NCBI GenBank assembly: GCA_028712075.1 | Contig: JAQTQX010000018.1 | Coordinates: 1 to 64,000, forward strand | Reading direction: 5' to 3' | Source of the DNA: Desulfuromonadaceae bacterium | Lineage (GTDB): Bacteria; Desulfobacterota; Desulfuromonadia; Geobacterales; Pseudopelobacteraceae | Length of the DNA: 64,000 bases | Part shown: positions 53,121-63,116 of the stretch, in pieces | How the letters are laid out: each line of letters starts with the position of its first letter | Numbering within the stretch: the first letter of the stretch is position 1 | Program-made: the position numbers and the translations under genes | Notes under the pieces: model-generated | Told to the model about the DNA's origin: nothing | Databases searched by the model: none | What the model saw: the letters and a program-made list of their open reading frames with translations, nothing else

Positions 53121-53212
53121 AAAACCCTCCCATAAAAAACGCCAACAATAGAAACAGCGCATCCTGCAAGTTTCCGTGGGTTGCCGCACCACGGCCAACC
53201 AGAGCTAAATAT

Positions 53213-54067
53213 CTACCCCCGCCCTTTCAACCCCACCCTGACAAACTCAATCGCTCCCGGCACCTCTTCCCAGTACTTCCCCGCTTCCTGCCAGTAATAC
53301 CAAGCCTGATCCGCACCGCCAACGGTATAACGCCCCTCATCCATATTTCTCGGTCTCGGATGGCGGACTTTTACAAGCTCTGCCGCCACCAGCGGTAAAA
53401 CTGTAACCGCCTGCCTGAACGCCTTTTCCGCCTTGACCAGCTGTTTGAGGGCGACAAGAGCCAGAACGTGGCCATATATCGTTTCGGCCATGTGGTCGTC
53501 CTGTGATTTTTTGCATATTGCCAGCACATCTTTGTACATCTTCAATTTCAGGCAGCAATCGACCACGAGCGCACGGACACCCTGGTTGTCGCCCGGATTC
53601 AGTGACAAGATTGTTTTGAAGACTGAAAGCGCCATCTCGGTATTGCCGTTTTCCATGTATTGCAGGCCAAGAGAATGATAGGAGCGCAAAAAGGGGCGGT
53701 TTTCGAGCCAGCCCCATTCCAGCTTGTTACCGGCGGCGCTGAATTGCTCGATAAAGCACTGCATGCCGATATTCACCGCCTGCTGCCACAGCAACTGGGC
53801 CTCCTGACTTTTTCCGTGCTGATCAAGGAGCATCGCCAGATGATGGTACACGTCAATGAAATTGGGCGCTTCGTGCAACAGTTCCCGGAGTTGCCGCTCC
53901 ATCTCCGTCGGGGTGACGCTGCCAAAATCCTGAGCATCAAGCAGGTCGTTGAACTCCATCTCCGCTTCATACGGAATCTCAACGAACCGCCACTCCTTGT
54001 TACCAAGATCTTCGAGAGTTGCCCTATTGCTTTTACTGGCCTTTTTTACGCTCTTTTTCATCCTCAT
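53213..54067 (-). CDS. Tetratricopeptide-repeat protein
   Basis: FIDVYHHLAMLLDQHGKSQEAQLLWQQAV; SYHSLGLQYMENGNTEMALSVFKTILSLNPGD. Confidence 0.8.
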   Translation of the reverse strand: MRMKKSVKKASKSNRATLEDLGNKEWRFVEIPYEAEMEFNDLLDAQDFGSVTPTEMERQLRELLHEAPNFIDVYHHLAMLLDQHGKSQEAQLLWQQAVNIGMQCFIEQFSAAGNKLEWGWLENRPFLRSYHSLGLQYMENGNTEMALSVFKTILSLNPGDNQGVRALVVDCCLKLKMYKDVLAICKKSQDDHMAETIYGHVLALVALKQLVKAEKAFRQAVTVLPLVAAELVKVRHPRPRNMDEGRYTVGGADQAWYYWQEAGKYWEEVPGAIEFVRVGLKGRG

Positions 54068-54112
54068 TTACCTCTCAGGCATTATTAGAAACGCACACAA
54101 CTTTCAACAACG

Positions 54113-54150
54113 TATACACCACACTCCTCCACACGTGCCACCATTTTAAC
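54113..54150 (+). repeat. Copy B of the ~38-bp imperfect direct repeat
   Basis: TATACACCACACTCCTCCACACGTGCCACCATTTTAAC. Confidence 0.8.
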
Positions 54151-54155
54151 TAACC

Positions 54156-54192
54156 AAAACGGGCCACATGGCATGTTCGCCCTGTGACCCGT
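54156..54192 (-). terminator. Probable terminator of mtgA
   Basis: Imperfect hairpin ACGGGTCACAGG...CCATGTGGCCCGT followed by TTTTGGTT on the minus strand. Confidence 0.5.
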
Positions 54193-54222
54193 AGCAGGTT
54201 CGGTAACAGTGAGGCATCGAGC

Positions 54223-55170
54223 CTATTTGTTCTCCGGAACGGTCTCCACCGGCACTGGTGGTTGGGGTGAACTGCCAGAATCCTTCTGCTCTCCGGGGGA
54301 ATCGTTCACCTTTTCAGGTGCTGTATCCCGTTGTTCTCCATCCGGAGTTTCGCGTGGTTCTTGCCGCGCTGCCGACGGCGATGTAAATACCGGCGGTGCG
54401 GCAATAACGGTATCCACTTTTTTCTGCATACCGGCAATGTTCAGGTCAGCTGCAAGTGCCGACTGGTATTCCGCTTCGTCGAGAACGCCTTTCTGGCGCA
54501 ACAGGCGCAGAATCATATTAGAACGCTTCATGACTTTGCCCAGGTTCTTGTAGGGATTATATGCCACGCGCGGACCGGGGAGCATGGCCGCCAAAAAGGA
54601 GCATTCACGGGGTGTCAGCGCCGAAACCGGTTTGCCGAAATAGTACTGCGCACCATGGCCGATTCCGTACACCATCGGGCCAAGTTCGACCACATTCAGG
54701 TACAGTTCGATTATGCGCCCTTTGGTTAGTTCCTGCTCCATCCGGTATGCCAGAAAAATTTCCTTCAGTTTGCGGGTGATGGTCTTTTCGCGGGAAAGGA
54801 ACAGGTTCTTCGCGGCCTGCTGGGTGATGGTGGAAGCGCCCCGCTTCAGACTTTTCTTCTCCAGATCATACTTGATGGCATTTTTGATGGCTTTGACATC
54901 AAACCCGTCGTGGGAGTAAAAGTTTGAGTCTTCCGCCAGGATAACCGCCCATTTCATTTCCGATGGAATGCGACCGGACGAAGCCCAATAGCGGTTTTTC
55001 GGCCCAACGATAAACGGGTGGTATGCACCCTGCCAATCCCTGACCTGAATGGTGGTGCTGTATTTTTTGCTGGAAAGATCGGCAACAGGCGGCATCAATG
55101 CCAGTGAAATTGCGACGTACAGCAGATAGGCGATAGTGGCGATTATGGCATAGAAGAGGATTTTTTTCAT
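54223..55170 (-). CDS. mtgA: Monofunctional biosynthetic peptidoglycan transglycosylase
   Basis: GT51 motifs AEDSNFYSHDGFD, KRGASTITQQAAKNLFLSREKT, ELYLNVVELGPMVYGIGHGAQYYFGKP; Pro/Glu-rich C-terminal tail. Confidence 0.92.
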   Translation of the reverse strand: MKKILFYAIIATIAYLLYVAISLALMPPVADLSSKKYSTTIQVRDWQGAYHPFIVGPKNRYWASSGRIPSEMKWAVILAEDSNFYSHDGFDVKAIKNAIKYDLEKKSLKRGASTITQQAAKNLFLSREKTITRKLKEIFLAYRMEQELTKGRIIELYLNVVELGPMVYGIGHGAQYYFGKPVSALTPRECSFLAAMLPGPRVAYNPYKNLGKVMKRSNMILRLLRQKGVLDEAEYQSALAADLNIAGMQKKVDTVIAAPPVFTSPSAARQEPRETPDGEQRDTAPEKVNDSPGEQKDSGSSPQPPVPVETVPENK

Positions 55171-55354
55171 GGGCACCGTGCAGAAATCAGATTGACGCGC
55201 ACCATACATGATTGTGCCATGCTCTGCAATTCGGAACTCAATGAAACCAATATCTCGTTGACGCTGCAGCTAGTTGAGTGCTACTTTTCAAAGCCGTTTG
55301 CACTGGTACGCGGCAAACAGCTACAGAAGGAACATATGAATTGGAGGTTACTAC

Positions 55355-56350
55355 GTGAAAAAGTATATGAACGTTGTCCTGGTGTTGTTAGTGTGTGCCA
55401 TGTTGCCAATATCATTGGCCTTTGCCGAAGTTCCGACTTCAAAAATCGTCATCGGCATATCAAAGATTGTTGCCCATCCTGCCCTGGATGCAGTTGAGAA
55501 GGGGATTCAGGATGAGCTGGCTGCCGAAAAAATTAGTGCGACCTTTGACCTGCAAAATGCCAACGGCGATATCGGCACTTCCGCCTCCATCGCCAATAAG
55601 TTTCAATCGGAACATGTGACGCTGGCGGTCGGTATCGCCACGCCAACCTCCCAGTCGCTTGTCAACACGCTGAAAGGTATCCCGATCGTCTTTTCTGCGG
55701 TGACCGATCCGGTCAAGGCGGGTCTGGTACCGTCGCTCAAGGGGAGCAAAAAACCGGTCACCGGCGTTTCCGACATGACTCCGGTCAAGCAGCAGATTGA
55801 ACTGCTGCTGAAAATCAAAAAAATCAAGCGGCTCGGCCACATTTACACCAGTTCCGAAGAAAACGCGGCTGTTCTGGCCGGCGTTGTCAAGCAGAGCTGC
55901 AAGGAGTTGGGGCTCGAATATGTTGAGACAACCGTGTCCAAGTCTGCCGAGGTAAAACAGGCGGTGCAGGCAATTATCAGACGAGTCGATGCGATCTATA
56001 TTAGCACCGATAACACGGTTGTGTCTGCCATGAGCGCGATTGCCGATGTTGCAACCAAGGCCAGGGTGCCGATCATGTCAGCTGATCCGAGTTCGGCGGA
56101 AAAATATCCGGTGCTTGCAGCGTGGGGCTTTGACTATTACAAAATGGGACGTGCCACCGGAAAAGTGATTGGCGAAATTCTCAAGGGGAAAAAACCCGAG
56201 CAGATGCCGACCCGTTTTATGACCAAAGCATCTGATGTTGACCTGCTGATTAACCTGGATGTTGCTAAAAAACTCGGTCTGACGATTCCGAAAGATATGT
56301 TGAAAACCGCCAACAAGGTTATAGAAAACGGTAAGCTTGCCAACAAATAG
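55355..56350 (+). CDS. ABC transporter substrate-binding protein (TrpX/PF04392 type)
   Basis: Signal peptide; KIVIGISKIVAHPALDAVEKGIQDEL, GIPIVFSAVTDPVKAGLV; followed by permease and ATPase. Confidence 0.92.
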   Translation: MKKYMNVVLVLLVCAMLPISLAFAEVPTSKIVIGISKIVAHPALDAVEKGIQDELAAEKISATFDLQNANGDIGTSASIANKFQSEHVTLAVGIATPTSQSLVNTLKGIPIVFSAVTDPVKAGLVPSLKGSKKPVTGVSDMTPVKQQIELLLKIKKIKRLGHIYTSSEENAAVLAGVVKQSCKELGLEYVETTVSKSAEVKQAVQAIIRRVDAIYISTDNTVVSAMSAIADVATKARVPIMSADPSSAEKYPVLAAWGFDYYKMGRATGKVIGEILKGKKPEQMPTRFMTKASDVDLLINLDVAKKLGLTIPKDMLKTANKVIENGKLANK

Positions 56351-56358
56351 TGCACACT

Positions 56359-56395
56359 CACCCGACAGTTCAATGAGCTGTCGGGTGCCTTATTT
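56359..56395 (+). terminator. Attenuating/partial terminator hairpin between SBP and permease genes
   Basis: CACCCGACAG-TTCAATGAG-CTGTCGGGTG followed by CCTTATTT. Confidence 0.65.
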
Positions 56396-56425
56396 CGCTC
56401 TGGAATTGGTGAAACGGGTCAATTA

Positions 56426-57334
56426 ATGATAGAAGCTATTCTGGTCGAAGGCCTGATCTACGGCATTATGGTGATGGGGGTGTTTATCACCTTCAGAGTC
56501 CTTGATTTTCCCGACTTGACGGTGGACGGTTCGTTCCCGCTCGGTGCTGCACTGATGGTTCAGGGGATTCTGCTCGGTATGAACGGGTGGCTCGCGCTGG
56601 CGCTGGCCTTTGTCGGCGGCGTTATTGCCGGCGTTATCACTGCGCTCATTCATAATCGCCTCAAAGTCCCCAATCTGCTGGCCGGCATCCTGACCATGAC
56701 GATGCTGTACTCCATCAACATCCGTATCCTCGGAAATCGGGCCAACGTGCCGGTGCTTGATCAGGAGACGCTTCTGTCGGACGTGTCAGCCCGTCTGTCC
56801 GGCATTATTCCCGAAGAATATGTGCTGCTGATTTTTTTCGTGGTCGTTGCACTGGTCATAAAACTCCTGATTGACCTGTTTTTTCGCACCGATCTCGGTA
56901 TGACTATCGGCGCACTCGGCAACAATGAACAGATGATCGTGTCGCAGGGCATCAATCCACAAACCCTTAAAACCATCGGCCTGGGCCTGTCAAACGGTCT
57001 TGTTGCTGTTTCCGGTGCGTTTGCCGCCCAGTATCTCGGTTTTGCCGATGTGGGCCTCGGTCAGGGTATCATCATTTCCGGTCTGGCTTCGGTCATGATC
57101 GGCGAATTCCTGATTATGAAGAGCAATCGCATCAGTATTCTCACCCTCTGTGCATTGGCCGGTTCCGTGCTGTTCCATGCCGTGATGTACCTGGGGCGCT
57201 ATTACGGTTATGTCATCAAAATGACCCCCAATGACCTGAATCTGATCAAAGGGCTTTTGATTATTGTCCTGCTGATTATGACCCGGTTCAAGAAGCTCAA
57301 TATGGCCGCGTTGAAGGCGATGGTGCAGAAATGA
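56426..57334 (+). CDS. ABC transporter permease
   Basis: Multi-TM; FPDLTVDGSFPLGAAL; same operon. Confidence 0.93.
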   Translation: MIEAILVEGLIYGIMVMGVFITFRVLDFPDLTVDGSFPLGAALMVQGILLGMNGWLALALAFVGGVIAGVITALIHNRLKVPNLLAGILTMTMLYSINIRILGNRANVPVLDQETLLSDVSARLSGIIPEEYVLLIFFVVVALVIKLLIDLFFRTDLGMTIGALGNNEQMIVSQGINPQTLKTIGLGLSNGLVAVSGAFAAQYLGFADVGLGQGIIISGLASVMIGEFLIMKSNRISILTLCALAGSVLFHAVMYLGRYYGYVIKMTPNDLNLIKGLLIIVLLIMTRFKKLNMAALKAMVQK

Positions 57335-58125
57335 TAGAGATAATAAATGCTTCCGTAATCTTCAATCAGGGCACGGTCAATGAAAACAGGGCGCTACAGA
57401 ATATCAGCCTGAATGTCCGGGAAGGTGATTTTATAACTATCATCGGCAGTAATGGCGCGGGGAAATCAACTCTCTTCAACCTGATTGCCGGCACCATTTC
57501 CCCGGCAACCGGTTCCATTCATGCCAATGGCCGTGATATCACCCGCGAACCGGAATACAAGCGGGCGCAATATATCGGCAGAATTTTCCAGAATCCGCTG
57601 CTTGGCACCGCCTCGAACATGAGCCTGGAAGACAACATGATGATCACCTACCGCAAAGGTTTCAAATGGCTGAAACGGAGTCTCAATAACAGGATGCGGG
57701 AATTTTTCCGTTCGGAACTGGTTCAGCTGAAGATGGGACTCGAACAGCGGATGAAGGAAAATCTGGTCATGTTTTCCGGCGGGCAGCGCCAGGCGTTGAC
57801 GCTGCTGATGATGGTGCTCTCCAAGCCGTCACTGATCATGCTCGATGAACACACCGCCGCACTTGACCCGAAAAATGCGGAAATTGTGCTGGAACTGACC
57901 GACACCTTCATCACAGAATACAAACTGACGTCAATGATGATCACCCACAACATGAGCCACGCCATCGAGTTCGGTAATCGGCTGCTGATGATGGACCGTG
58001 GTGAAATCATTTTTGACGTGTCCGGCGCTGCGAAAAAGGAACTGACGGTCGAAAAACTGATCGAGAAATTCCATGAACTGCGTCATCACGGTATTGAAAA
58101 TGACCGTGCGCTGCTCTCTGACTGA
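57331..58125 (+). CDS. ABC transporter ATP-binding protein
   Basis: GSNGAGKSTLFNLIAG, FSGGQRQALTLLMM, LDEHTAALDP. Confidence 0.95.
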   Translation: MIEIINASVIFNQGTVNENRALQNISLNVREGDFITIIGSNGAGKSTLFNLIAGTISPATGSIHANGRDITREPEYKRAQYIGRIFQNPLLGTASNMSLEDNMMITYRKGFKWLKRSLNNRMREFFRSELVQLKMGLEQRMKENLVMFSGGQRQALTLLMMVLSKPSLIMLDEHTAALDPKNAEIVLELTDTFITEYKLTSMMITHNMSHAIEFGNRLLMMDRGEIIFDVSGAAKKELTVEKLIEKFHELRHHGIENDRALLSD

Positions 58126-58269
58126 CCATCTCTCCCCTCATTTCTCCTACGATGGATTCAGGGCTCTTAAAAGTACAGGTCCCCGGCTTGATGTTACTAT
58201 CTCAGCTATCCAGCGCTTCGCGTAGACCCGCAACGGAGTGCTATCTCTGTTATGTATGAGAAAAAACCA

Positions 58270-60723
58270 TTACAGCCTGAACCAGCCAACCATCTGGTTA
58301 AGCTCACTTGCCAGGCGGGCAAAACTTTCTGATGTCCCTTTAATATCACCTACCGAAGAGGAAAGCTGGCGGGTTATTTCGTTTATTGAGGCCATGTTGT
58401 GGTTGACGTCTTCCGCAGTAGCTGACTGCTCTTCGGTGGCGGTGGCAATGGTCTGAATCATATCGAAAACACGTTCTGCACAGAGAACTATTTCACCCAT
58501 CGAATGCTGGGTTGCATTGACATGAGCCACAATCTTTTCAATCGCATTACGCTCGTTCTGCATAAAGGTGACAGAGCCCGCAACCTCGGCTTGCATCTCA
58601 TTAACCGTCCGACTGATTTCGCTTGAAGATTCGATGGTGCGTTGAGCCAGCTGCTTGACGCTATCGGCCACCACCGCAAAACCGCGCCCCATTTCTCCGG
58701 CACGGGCAGCTTCAATCGAAGCATTGAGGGCCAGCAGATTGGTCTGGTCAGCGATATCTTTGATCATATTGACGATATCGTTGATTGCTTCGGATTTTTC
58801 ACCCAACCGCTCGATCTTCTCGGCCGACTGTCTCACTGTTTCGGCAAATGACACGAGCTCTCGGGACGTATCGTCAAGCGCTTTTTGCCCATCCAGAGCA
58901 ATGTTCTTCATCTTGCCTGCCGCATCCGATGTATTGGACGCATTCTGTGATACATCCTGAATAGTCTGCACCATCTCGGTCATGGCGGTAACTGACTGGT
59001 CGATCTGACCGGTCTGTATTTGCGAGTTGCGCTCTAGTTCGTGTGCCGTGGAAGAGAGTTCTTCGGAGCTGCTAGCAATTGTGGTGGTAGAATCAGATAT
59101 TTTTCCGGCCATGTCGCGCAGATTACCAACCATCTTCTCCATAGAAGTCTGAACCTGGCCGAACTCATCGCCGGAGTGCCGTATTGTGCTGATATGAATG
59201 TTGCCGCCTGCCACGCTGTCAGTCACCTGAATTAGCTGTTCAAGCGGCCTTGATACTGAACGGAACACCCAGATGCCTATGCCTATTCCGGCAATTGCGG
59301 CGACAATGCTGATTATTGCCAGTAACGTGACACTGGTTTTGACAACCGAATTGACCGAGCTGATAGCTTTTTCCTGTTCACCGCGAGCCGTAGAGACAGA
59401 TTCTTTACCTTTTTCGGCCTGCTTCAGCACTATTTCACGCAGTTTCAGAGCCGTCTGCAGAGCCTTCTGCTCCATTTCAAACCGTTTTTTCAGTGTCGCC
59501 ACGATACCATTTTCAGCGAGAATGGTGCTCTGAACCCCTGAAAGTGCCGAGGTAACGCTCTTCAAAATCTGCAGTTCGTTCCTGACTCCCAGTTTGGCAA
59601 GATTCTTTTCAAGGTTCGCTGCAGTTTGGCCCGCCTTGGCAAACTTTGCCTTAATGGCAGGGACGGCTTTATCAATATCGGCAGATGATTTGAGTGTAAA
59701 CAGTTGTGCCGAGGAAGCATCAATATCCATTCCCAGGCTGACCAGTTCCGAGTTGGCAACCAGTACGGAATTAGCAAGATTTGACTGGCCGAACATAGTT
59801 CCCTGTTTGGTCGATTCGCTCGCGAAGCGTTCGTTTGCCATCAAGGCATCTTGCTCTATAGACAGGGAGAGAGCGTTCAGCCTTTCACTAATCTCCCTGT
59901 TGGCAACATCCGCTTTACTCTTCGTTACATCATCCTTTTGGGAGAGCCACACACCCCGCAGTTTCTGGGCCTCATCCAGGTGATCGGCAAGCCATTTGAC
60001 ATCAGCAAGTGCGCCATTGGTACTCTTCATAAATTCGCTTTGCTGCAGTTTGGCAATGGCATCATTTACCTTGCCACGGGCAATCAGTACGGTGGGCCGC
60101 TTCTGGGCGTTCTGTATTTCGTAGAAGCCCAGTTGCAAATCTTTCAGATGGAGTCGAACAGCCTCGACACCGCGCAGTCGGCGGGCAATCTTGCCGGACT
60201 CGTCCAGGGCGGCACTGAAAGCACCGGCGCGATTACCCTGCAGTGACCTGACCTTGGCATCTAATTCCCGCAGGTGTACGCCAGATTGGTTCATCCGCTT
60301 CGTAAGGTCGGCAGATGCGTTTTCTGCATCATTCTGTGCCTGAAGTTTGCTGGCGACAATTCCGTACAGTTCTGTGGCAACGGCCTGCAGCTCTTCGTAG
60401 GTCCCGAGCTTGTTTCCACCACTCAAGGCCTCCAGCTGTTCCTGTATCGGCCTGACTTCCGCCACACTCTTCTCGGCTTCGGCTTTAAACGTTTTCAGTT
60501 CCTGAGAATCAAGAGCGGTACTGACTTTTGCAAGAGAGGACGTTGCACTCTGAATTTCCCGCTGGAACTCAAGGGTACGCATCTGATAGGGGGTCGTTTT
60601 CTGTGTCAGATATGAGAGTTTGCCGCTGACAAAGCGCATGCTGAATATGCTTGTGGCAACAACCGTTGCCACGATAGTGAGCACTATGATGATATTAAGA
60701 ATCAGCTTGGCTTTGATGGTCAT
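58270..60723 (-). CDS. Methyl-accepting chemotaxis protein
   Basis: HAMP after the second [46 protein letters not shown] hairpin tip. Confidence 0.96.
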   Translation of the reverse strand: MTIKAKLILNIIIVLTIVATVVATSIFSMRFVSGKLSYLTQKTTPYQMRTLEFQREIQSATSSLAKVSTALDSQELKTFKAEAEKSVAEVRPIQEQLEALSGGNKLGTYEELQAVATELYGIVASKLQAQNDAENASADLTKRMNQSGVHLRELDAKVRSLQGNRAGAFSAALDESGKIARRLRGVEAVRLHLKDLQLGFYEIQNAQKRPTVLIARGKVNDAIAKLQQSEFMKSTNGALADVKWLADHLDEAQKLRGVWLSQKDDVTKSKADVANREISERLNALSLSIEQDALMANERFASESTKQGTMFGQSNLANSVLVANSELVSLGMDIDASSAQLFTLKSSADIDKAVPAIKAKFAKAGQTAANLEKNLAKLGVRNELQILKSVTSALSGVQSTILAENGIVATLKKRFEMEQKALQTALKLREIVLKQAEKGKESVSTARGEQEKAISSVNSVVKTSVTLLAIISIVAAIAGIGIGIWVFRSVSRPLEQLIQVTDSVAGGNIHISTIRHSGDEFGQVQTSMEKMVGNLRDMAGKISDSTTTIASSSEELSSTAHELERNSQIQTGQIDQSVTAMTEMVQTIQDVSQNASNTSDAAGKMKNIALDGQKALDDTSRELVSFAETVRQSAEKIERLGEKSEAINDIVNMIKDIADQTNLLALNASIEAARAGEMGRGFAVVADSVKQLAQRTIESSSEISRTVNEMQAEVAGSVTFMQNERNAIEKIVAHVNATQHSMGEIVLCAERVFDMIQTIATATEEQSATAEDVNHNMASINEITRQLSSSVGDIKGTSESFARLASELNQMVGWFRL

Positions 60724-60752
60724 ATAAACTCCACATCTGATATTATCAGCGA

Positions 60753-61523
60753 CTATTTTATGAACTTCGCACCGTCGCCTTTGATATAGTCGAGCAGCTT
60801 CTGTACCTTGACGGATGGCGCGCCTTTGGTCAGAATGGTGATATTGCGGGCGACTTCAGGTGACTTGGGGGACCAGACACTGTCATCAACAACTGCTGCC
60901 GGCCCGATTCCGATCGCTTCCGGATTAGCCTTGATCTTGTCCTTTACATCCGCGGCGGTAGTGGCATCAAGCACCTCTTTGGATACTGTCGCACCGCCAA
61001 GCGCTACCTTGATGAACATGCTGTTGGTGCCGGGAATCAGACTCCCCCAGACAATCAGTACCGGCAAATCCTTGCCACCCACCTCTTTCCAGTTTTGAAT
61101 CCTGCCCGAAAAGAGGCCGACCAGCTGTTCCGATGACAAGCTGGCGATCCGGTTGTCCTTGTGGGTAAGCACTATCACCCGGTCCTTGCCGATTACTTGG
61201 CTTTGATAGTCGGCCTGGTTGGCGACAGCAACTCCTTCTTTCTTCAGTAAAGCCCACCAGTCACCAATAGACAGGCCAGCGGCAGCGGCATCAACGGTTC
61301 CTTTCTCCAGCTCAATAAATGCCTGTTTTGGCCCATTGGAAAGGGTGTTGAGCGTCAGGCCGGAGGCCTTTTCAAAGTTTGCTTTCAGAGGTTTGAGAAT
61401 GTTCTCGGTGGGTGCCGCCCCGGCGCCGATTTTCAGCTCTTCGGCACCTGCAGCAAGGGTTAACGTGAGAACACAGGCTGCGGTAAGAGCAATAATGGTA
61501 CTGGCCGGATTACATTTGAACAT
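60753..61523 (-). CDS. PstS-like periplasmic substrate-binding protein
   Basis: Signal peptide; [65 protein letters not shown]. Confidence 0.88.
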   Translation of the reverse strand: MFKCNPASTIIALTAACVLTLTLAAGAEELKIGAGAAPTENILKPLKANFEKASGLTLNTLSNGPKQAFIELEKGTVDAAAAGLSIGDWWALLKKEGVAVANQADYQSQVIGKDRVIVLTHKDNRIASLSSEQLVGLFSGRIQNWKEVGGKDLPVLIVWGSLIPGTNSMFIKVALGGATVSKEVLDATTAADVKDKIKANPEAIGIGPAAVVDDSVWSPKSPEVARNITILTKGAPSVKVQKLLDYIKGDGAKFIK

Positions 61524-62228
61524 CGGTATTACCTCCTTGAAATAAACGAGATTGTGCGTGTGAAACACACGTTGAATGACTTCCGCTACTGTAGGTACAA
61601 TGCGTTTCAGAACTTCCTGTAATTAATCAAAACTGTACGGCTCGGCAATTAAACCGGCAATATCTTCAGAGGCTATTTTTGAAGTTATATCCGTATAGTC
61701 AAATCCGCTCGATATAATTATCGGCAGTTCCGGGTGTGCCGTCTTTTTCCTGGAAAATAGCTGGGTAGAAAATGAAGGCGCCAATACGTACGGTCACAGG
61801 TGGATTTGAATCTGCGAATGATTCGTAAGTGATAAACAGCAGTGCTGAAATCACTACAGACAATATTCAGTAGTCGTTTTGGATAGAAATACCCTTATCT
61901 GGCGCGTAATCGTGACGTTGAATACGCATCGGATTCACCTGCAATATATTTGCAGCCTGACATCGCCAATGTTGCAAACATTTTAGCACCATATTTTATT
62001 AATGCAAGGTACTGCATAAAATAAAGTATTGCAAATATGCTTGTGCTGCACAAGTAACCAATTATACTTGCAAAATATTTTTTATCCTGCTTTCAAACGC
62101 AATACTAAAAATTGTTCAATATTCCATATTAGTGCCGTAAAGGCCGCACGGAAAACGGGGGAGTACAAGGCCGGAATGTTAGCCCCTCAGTTGAGCCTGC
62201 TATGTACGGAAGGTGATTCCGATTCCCC

Positions 62229-62257
62229 TTGACTTCTACCTGTCAAACAATTACCTT
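62229..62257 (+). promoter_or_regulatory. Putative sigma-70 promoter for the riboswitch transcript
   Basis: TTGACT-N17-TACCTT, about 6 nt before the start of the riboswitch P1. Confidence 0.6.
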
Positions 62258-62261
62258 GCCC

Positions 62262-62372
62262 GCAATAAAAGGGAGTAGCTATCAACCGGAGGCATGGTTG
62301 ATCCCGTGTTCGTCAGCACAGTCGAAAGACTCGGACCGGGAACGATTTAATCGCAAGCAAGACTTTTATCCG
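62262..62372 (+). ncRNA. yybP-ykoY (manganese-sensing) riboswitch aptamer
   Basis: AUAAAAGGGAGUAGC...P2 (AUCAACC/GGUUGAU)...UUCGUCAGCAC...AGUC-GAAA-GACU...CGGACCGGGAACGA...GCAAGACUUUUAU; P1 AUAAAAG pairs with CUUUUAU. Confidence 0.85.
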
Positions 62373-62407
62373 AAGCGTATCACGCCGTGGGTAAAGGTCT
62401 TTTTTAT
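62358..62407 (+). terminator. Riboswitch expression-platform terminator
   Basis: AAGACTTTTATCC pairs with GGGTAAAGGTCTT followed by TTTTATTT; mutually exclusive with aptamer P1. Confidence 0.75.
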
Positions 62408-62429
62408 TTATCCCGGCGAAAGGATTAGT

Positions 62430-63059
62430 ATGTTTTCTGTCTACGGTGTCACAGGACAAGAATTTAGCGGTACACGGGAAGAAATGATCCGGGTGCGTGC
62501 GTTGGCGAAGGCACGGTCTATACGCGCCGTCGCTCAGGAAGGTGATGAGCTGGGTGGTGATTCCACAGCCGGTGTGGCCAATCGGCTCAATGAAGAAGCC
62601 GTTCGCACGTACCTCACCATGCTTCCGCACGATTTAGAGCGCGGTCCGCTCTATCATGCCAACCAGATTATGCAGCACCACGTAATCACCGTCTTGGGAA
62701 ACGACGATGTGGCACAGGCCTGGCGGGTTCTCCGCGACAATCAGATCCATCAGGCACCGGTGCTCGACAAGATGCAACTTATTGGGATCGTCAGTGAACG
62801 AGATCTCCTGACGGCCATAAACATAGATGGTGGCCGGATTGTTGAAAGTCTCAATTTGCGGGTACGTAATGTCATGACTACTCCGGTGGTCGCGGCTGCA
62901 CCTGTGACCGATATTCGGCGAATTGCCGCCGTCATGCTCGACCATAACGTTGATGGCGTCCCTATAATAAATGACAGCGGGCGCCTGAATGGCTTCATTT
63001 CGCGCAGTGATATCCTTCGTGTTGTAGTCACCGACCCGCCGCTCAGCTTATGGCGCTGA
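62430..63059 (+). CDS. CBS-domain pair protein
   Basis: QIMQHHVITVLGNDDVAQAWRVLRDNQIHQAPVLDKMQLIGIVSERDLL and RNVMTTPVVAAAPVTDIRRIAAVMLDHNVDGVPIINDSGRLNGFISRSDIL; ATG 62430 lies just after the terminator. Confidence 0.9.
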   Translation: MFSVYGVTGQEFSGTREEMIRVRALAKARSIRAVAQEGDELGGDSTAGVANRLNEEAVRTYLTMLPHDLERGPLYHANQIMQHHVITVLGNDDVAQAWRVLRDNQIHQAPVLDKMQLIGIVSERDLLTAINIDGGRIVESLNLRVRNVMTTPVVAAAPVTDIRRIAAVMLDHNVDGVPIINDSGRLNGFISRSDILRVVVTDPPLSLWR

Positions 63060-63116
63060 ATTGAATCAATAGGTTTTTACATGTGCAGGAAGAGTTTTGG
63101 ATGTGAGGCGTAACGC

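Noticed and set aside
61555-62232. ORF 62029..62232 and other short ORFs in the intergenic region
   Set aside because: No RBS or motif support; AT-rich noncoding composition.
62229-62429. N-terminal extension of the CBS ORF (MTSTCQTITLPAIKGSSYQPEAW...)
   Set aside because: Coincides with the promoter, riboswitch aptamer and terminator; the conserved protein starts at ATG 62430.
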